Shown here: positions 62,593 to 64,000 of the stretch, one piece after another
Position numbering within the stretch: the first letter of the stretch is position 1
How the letters are laid out: every line of letters begins with the position of its first letter
Source: Rhizobium leguminosarum
GTDB taxonomy: Bacteria; Pseudomonadota; Alphaproteobacteria; Rhizobiales; Rhizobiaceae
DNA: 64,000 bases
NCBI RefSeq assembly: GCF_002953715.1
Contig: NZ_CP025015.1
Span: 124,001 to 188,000, forward strand
Direction: 5' to 3'
Program-made: the position numbers and the translations under genes
The notes under the pieces: model-generated
The model's database searches: none
What the model saw: the letters and a program-made list of their open reading frames with translations, nothing else
Told to the model about the DNA's origin: nothing

Positions 62593-63262
62593 GCTCCACC
62601 CTTCCCGTCAGCCCGTTTTGGGTGAAGGTGCGATCGGGGTTAACGTCACGCCCCCCGACGGTCACCACCCAGTCGGTGGTGTCGGTGAGGCCCAGCTTAG
62701 CGGCGGCGCGCGCCAACACCTGCTTCACCACAGTAACGGGGGGCACGCGCAGCGCGCCTTCCTCGGGGAAGGTGCCGCTGGTCGTGAATACCGTCACCTC
62801 GATAAACTCGTGCGGGGCCTTGGGACGGGTGCGCAGATGCTCGACCGCCTTGTCGGCCAGCGACAACGTCCCGCCGCTCGACAGGACAATGTCGGGCTCA
62901 CCTGCACGTTCCAGCACCAGCTCGCGATCCGGGGGCATGGCGATCAGGTTGACCAGACGGTTGACGTTGATCGTGTCACTACCCCAGACCTGGTCGATTT
63001 CGTCGACCGTGAAGGAGAAGACCCGGTCGCTCTGCAATGCATAGAAGCGCGGATCGACGTGGTCTCGCAGGTCGATCTCGGCGTCGAGCTCCACAAGTTG
63101 CGCTTGCCCCGCCGCGGCTAGAATCAGGCGGTAGTCGGACGGGGGCTTCAACCCACCACGCGTCAGAACCTCGCGACCCGTCACGATCTTGTCGCGGGAC
63201 GTCACCGGCGCGTCGTTCAAGAAATAGGCCTCGGCACGGGCCAGTTCGTCAGTAGCGCTCAT
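62555..63262 (-). CDS. Tandem ubiquitin-like (multi-ubiquitin) domain protein
   Basis: A 235-residue modifier with about three beta-grasp units: residues 20-85 (DKIVTGREVLTRGGLKPPSD), 86-145 (INVNRLVNLIAMPPDRELVL) and 150-235 (FIEVTVFTTSGTFPEEGALR; VNPDRTFTQNGLTGRVELEW). The C-terminus is GPREGGGGA, so JAMM cleavage could expose a diglycine end. AAGGAG 8 nt before the ATG at 63262 decides the start over a TTG at 63283. It is first in the operon and divergent from the toxin-antitoxin pair. Confidence 0.87.
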   Translation of the reverse strand: MSATDELARAEAYFLNDAPVTSRDKIVTGREVLTRGGLKPPSDYRLILAAAGQAQLVELDAEIDLRDHVDPRFYALQSDRVFSFTVDEIDQVWGSDTINVNRLVNLIAMPPDRELVLERAGEPDIVLSSGGTLSLADKAVEHLRTRPKAPHEFIEVTVFTTSGTFPEEGALRVPPVTVVKQVLARAAAKLGLTDTTDWVVTVGGRDVNPDRTFTQNGLTGRVELEWGPREGGGGA

Positions 63263-63333
63263 CGGTCGAATCTCCTTGCTCAAGACTCTTGACGCCGTCC
63301 GCCATTGGACTAAACTTCGATTCGAGTCCCGCT

Positions 63334-63346
63334 ATAGACAGTCTAT
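63334..63346. promoter_or_regulatory. Palindrome between the ubiquitin-like operon and the Xre-RES pair
   Basis: ATAGAC-A-GTCTAT is a perfect 6+6 bp palindrome in the 136-bp divergent intergenic region. It is the kind of site a dimeric Xre antitoxin binds, and could control both directions. Confidence 0.5.
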
Positions 63347-63398
63347 GTATGGACTGATTACGCCGTCAAGTCTAAAATGAGATCGGAGGACATTAATC

Positions 63399-63788
63399 AT
63401 GGGAGAAAACGCTCCCGGCGCCCTAGCGAGCGCTGGGCAAACACGGATTCCTGTTGAATTGCAGGCCTTCTTTCGGATGGCAGAGCGATGGAACCTTTCC
63501 ACTGACCAACAGATCACCCTTCTCGGGTCCCCGCCGCGCTCAACATTCTTCAAGTGGAAAAAGGAGGGAGGAGCCGTCCCCCCCGACACTGTCGAGCGCC
63601 TCTCTCATCTGTTGTCGATCTGGAAGGCCCTGCAAATTCTCTTCACTTCTGACCAGGCCAGCGAGGCCTGGATCCACGCACCGAATGACTTCTTCAACGG
63701 CGACAGCGCGCTGGACGTCATGCTGGGGGGAAAAGTGATCGATATCTATGCTGTTCGGCGGTACCTCGATGCCCAGCGCGGTGGATGA
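63399..63788 (+). CDS. Xre/MbcA/ParS-type antitoxin
   Basis: A 129-residue antitoxin of the RES-Xre group. An N-terminal HTH (NLSTDQQITLLGSPPRSTFF, KWKKEGGAVPPDTVERLSHL) is followed by the toxin-binding domain (EAWIHAPNDFFNGDSALDVM, GGKVIDIYAVRRYLDA). GGAGG lies upstream of the ATG. It overlaps the toxin gene, binds the toxin and probably represses its own promoter. Confidence 0.9.
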   Translation: MGENAPGALASAGQTRIPVELQAFFRMAERWNLSTDQQITLLGSPPRSTFFKWKKEGGAVPPDTVERLSHLLSIWKALQILFTSDQASEAWIHAPNDFFNGDSALDVMLGGKVIDIYAVRRYLDAQRGG

Positions 63789-64000
63789 CTACCCGGTCGT
63801 GCGCTTTGCCGCGAACGGATACCGGCTGATCCCCTCGCGGTTCCCGCCGGTCTCGGTCTATCGCGACCTCATCGCGCCCGATCATGTCGAAACACTGGTC
63901 GAAGTCGAAAACAAGACCAATCCCCGTCTGCGCCTGCAGGACCGCCTGATGGCGCGGCGCGAGGGATCCAAGCTCGATTCCGCAATGCTCCAGAACTGGA
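63769..64000 (+). CDS. RES-domain toxin, N-terminal part (cut by window edge)
   Basis: The first 77 residues of a RES-domain protein: YPVVRFAANGYRLIPSRFPP then VSVYRDLIAPDHVETLVEVE and NKTNPRLRLQD. RES toxins consume NAD+ or ADP-ribosylate a host enzyme. The ATG at 63769 overlaps the antitoxin by 20 nt; a GTG at 63781 is also possible. It continues past the window. Confidence 0.8.
   Translation, partial: MPSAVDDYPVVRFAANGYRLIPSRFPPVSVYRDLIAPDHVETLVEVENKTNPRLRLQDRLMARREGSKLDSAMLQNW

Noticed and set aside
62237..63121. Plus-strand ORF of 294 codons opposite the ubiquitin-like operon
   Set aside because: Shadow of the E2-like and multi-ubiquitin genes, which have family motifs and coupled starts.
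1..64000. CRISPR array, tRNA or rRNA genes, nod box
   Set aside because: No regularly spaced short repeats, no tRNA-like or rRNA-like sequence and no nod-box ATC-GAT pattern were recognised on reading both strands.

Overview
The window looks like part of a large accessory replicon (a plasmid, or a symbiosis-type island) of a Rhizobiaceae alphaproteobacterium. The evidence is a RepA/ParA-like partition protein, VirA- and VirD4-type type IV secretion remnants, rhizobial P450 genes of the CYP112/CYP114 type, heavy IS load (IS6, IS21, IS66, ISL3, IS1182/IS5 types) and GC-rich cargo islands separated by decayed sequence. No rRNA, tRNA, CRISPR, nod or nif genes were seen.

Layout. 1-2364: end of an alpha/beta hydrolase gene, an MHS-type MFS transporter and a terminator. 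2903-8559: a compact cobalt nitrile hydratase module (CobW-type GTPase, DUF1097 membrane protein, beta and alpha subunits, accessory protein, CbtB and CbtA cobalt transporter, small ORF, AraC-type regulator). 8560-15180: short intact genes (SDR plus HCCA-isomerase-like pair, TetR regulator) set in a graveyard of truncated genes (old yellow enzyme, ACT protein, PotB-like permease, HAD phosphatase, XRE and LysR regulators). 15571-18888: a His-Xaa-Ser (Hxs) system, hxsD-B-C-A, in which a repeat peptide is served by two radical SAM enzymes; a divergent peptidoglycan-binding membrane protein lies beside it. 19851-25048: a four-gene signalling operon (GAF histidine kinase, receiver, cyclase-like protein, cNMP-binding class III cyclase). 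25495-31157: a solute ABC transporter locus with DeoR regulator and phosphodiesterase, whose ATPase gene is broken.

31997-36585: a sigma-54-type promoter followed by a nucleotidyltransferase, GHMP kinase, CDP-alcohol phosphotransferase and an asparagine-synthetase-like ligase. Together they read as a pathway that phosphorylates an alcohol, activates it as a CDP derivative, moves it to a lipid or other acceptor and forms an amide; I do not recognise the product. 36864-50219: IS debris around a GGDEF-EAL protein, an intact IS6 element, a small membrane protein, truncated virD4 and virA, and a RepA-like protein with a degenerate Walker A, ending with an IS1182-type element. 50343-58538: VapBC, a TlpA-like protein, and an eroding P450 cluster (CYP112 intact, CYP114 and SDR broken) carrying a 187-bp direct repeat, then a luciferase-like monooxygenase. 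58588-60058: IS6 and IS66 remnants.

60321-63262: a bacterial ubiquitin-like conjugation operon (tandem ubiquitin-like protein with a Gly-rich tail, E2-like, JAMM peptidase, E1-like). It is divergent from an Xre/MbcA-RES toxin-antitoxin pair that runs off the right edge, with a 13-bp palindrome between them. The strongest candidates for little-described biology are the Hxs locus with its signalling neighbour, the sigma-54-linked CDP-alcohol cluster, and the multi-ubiquitin operon.
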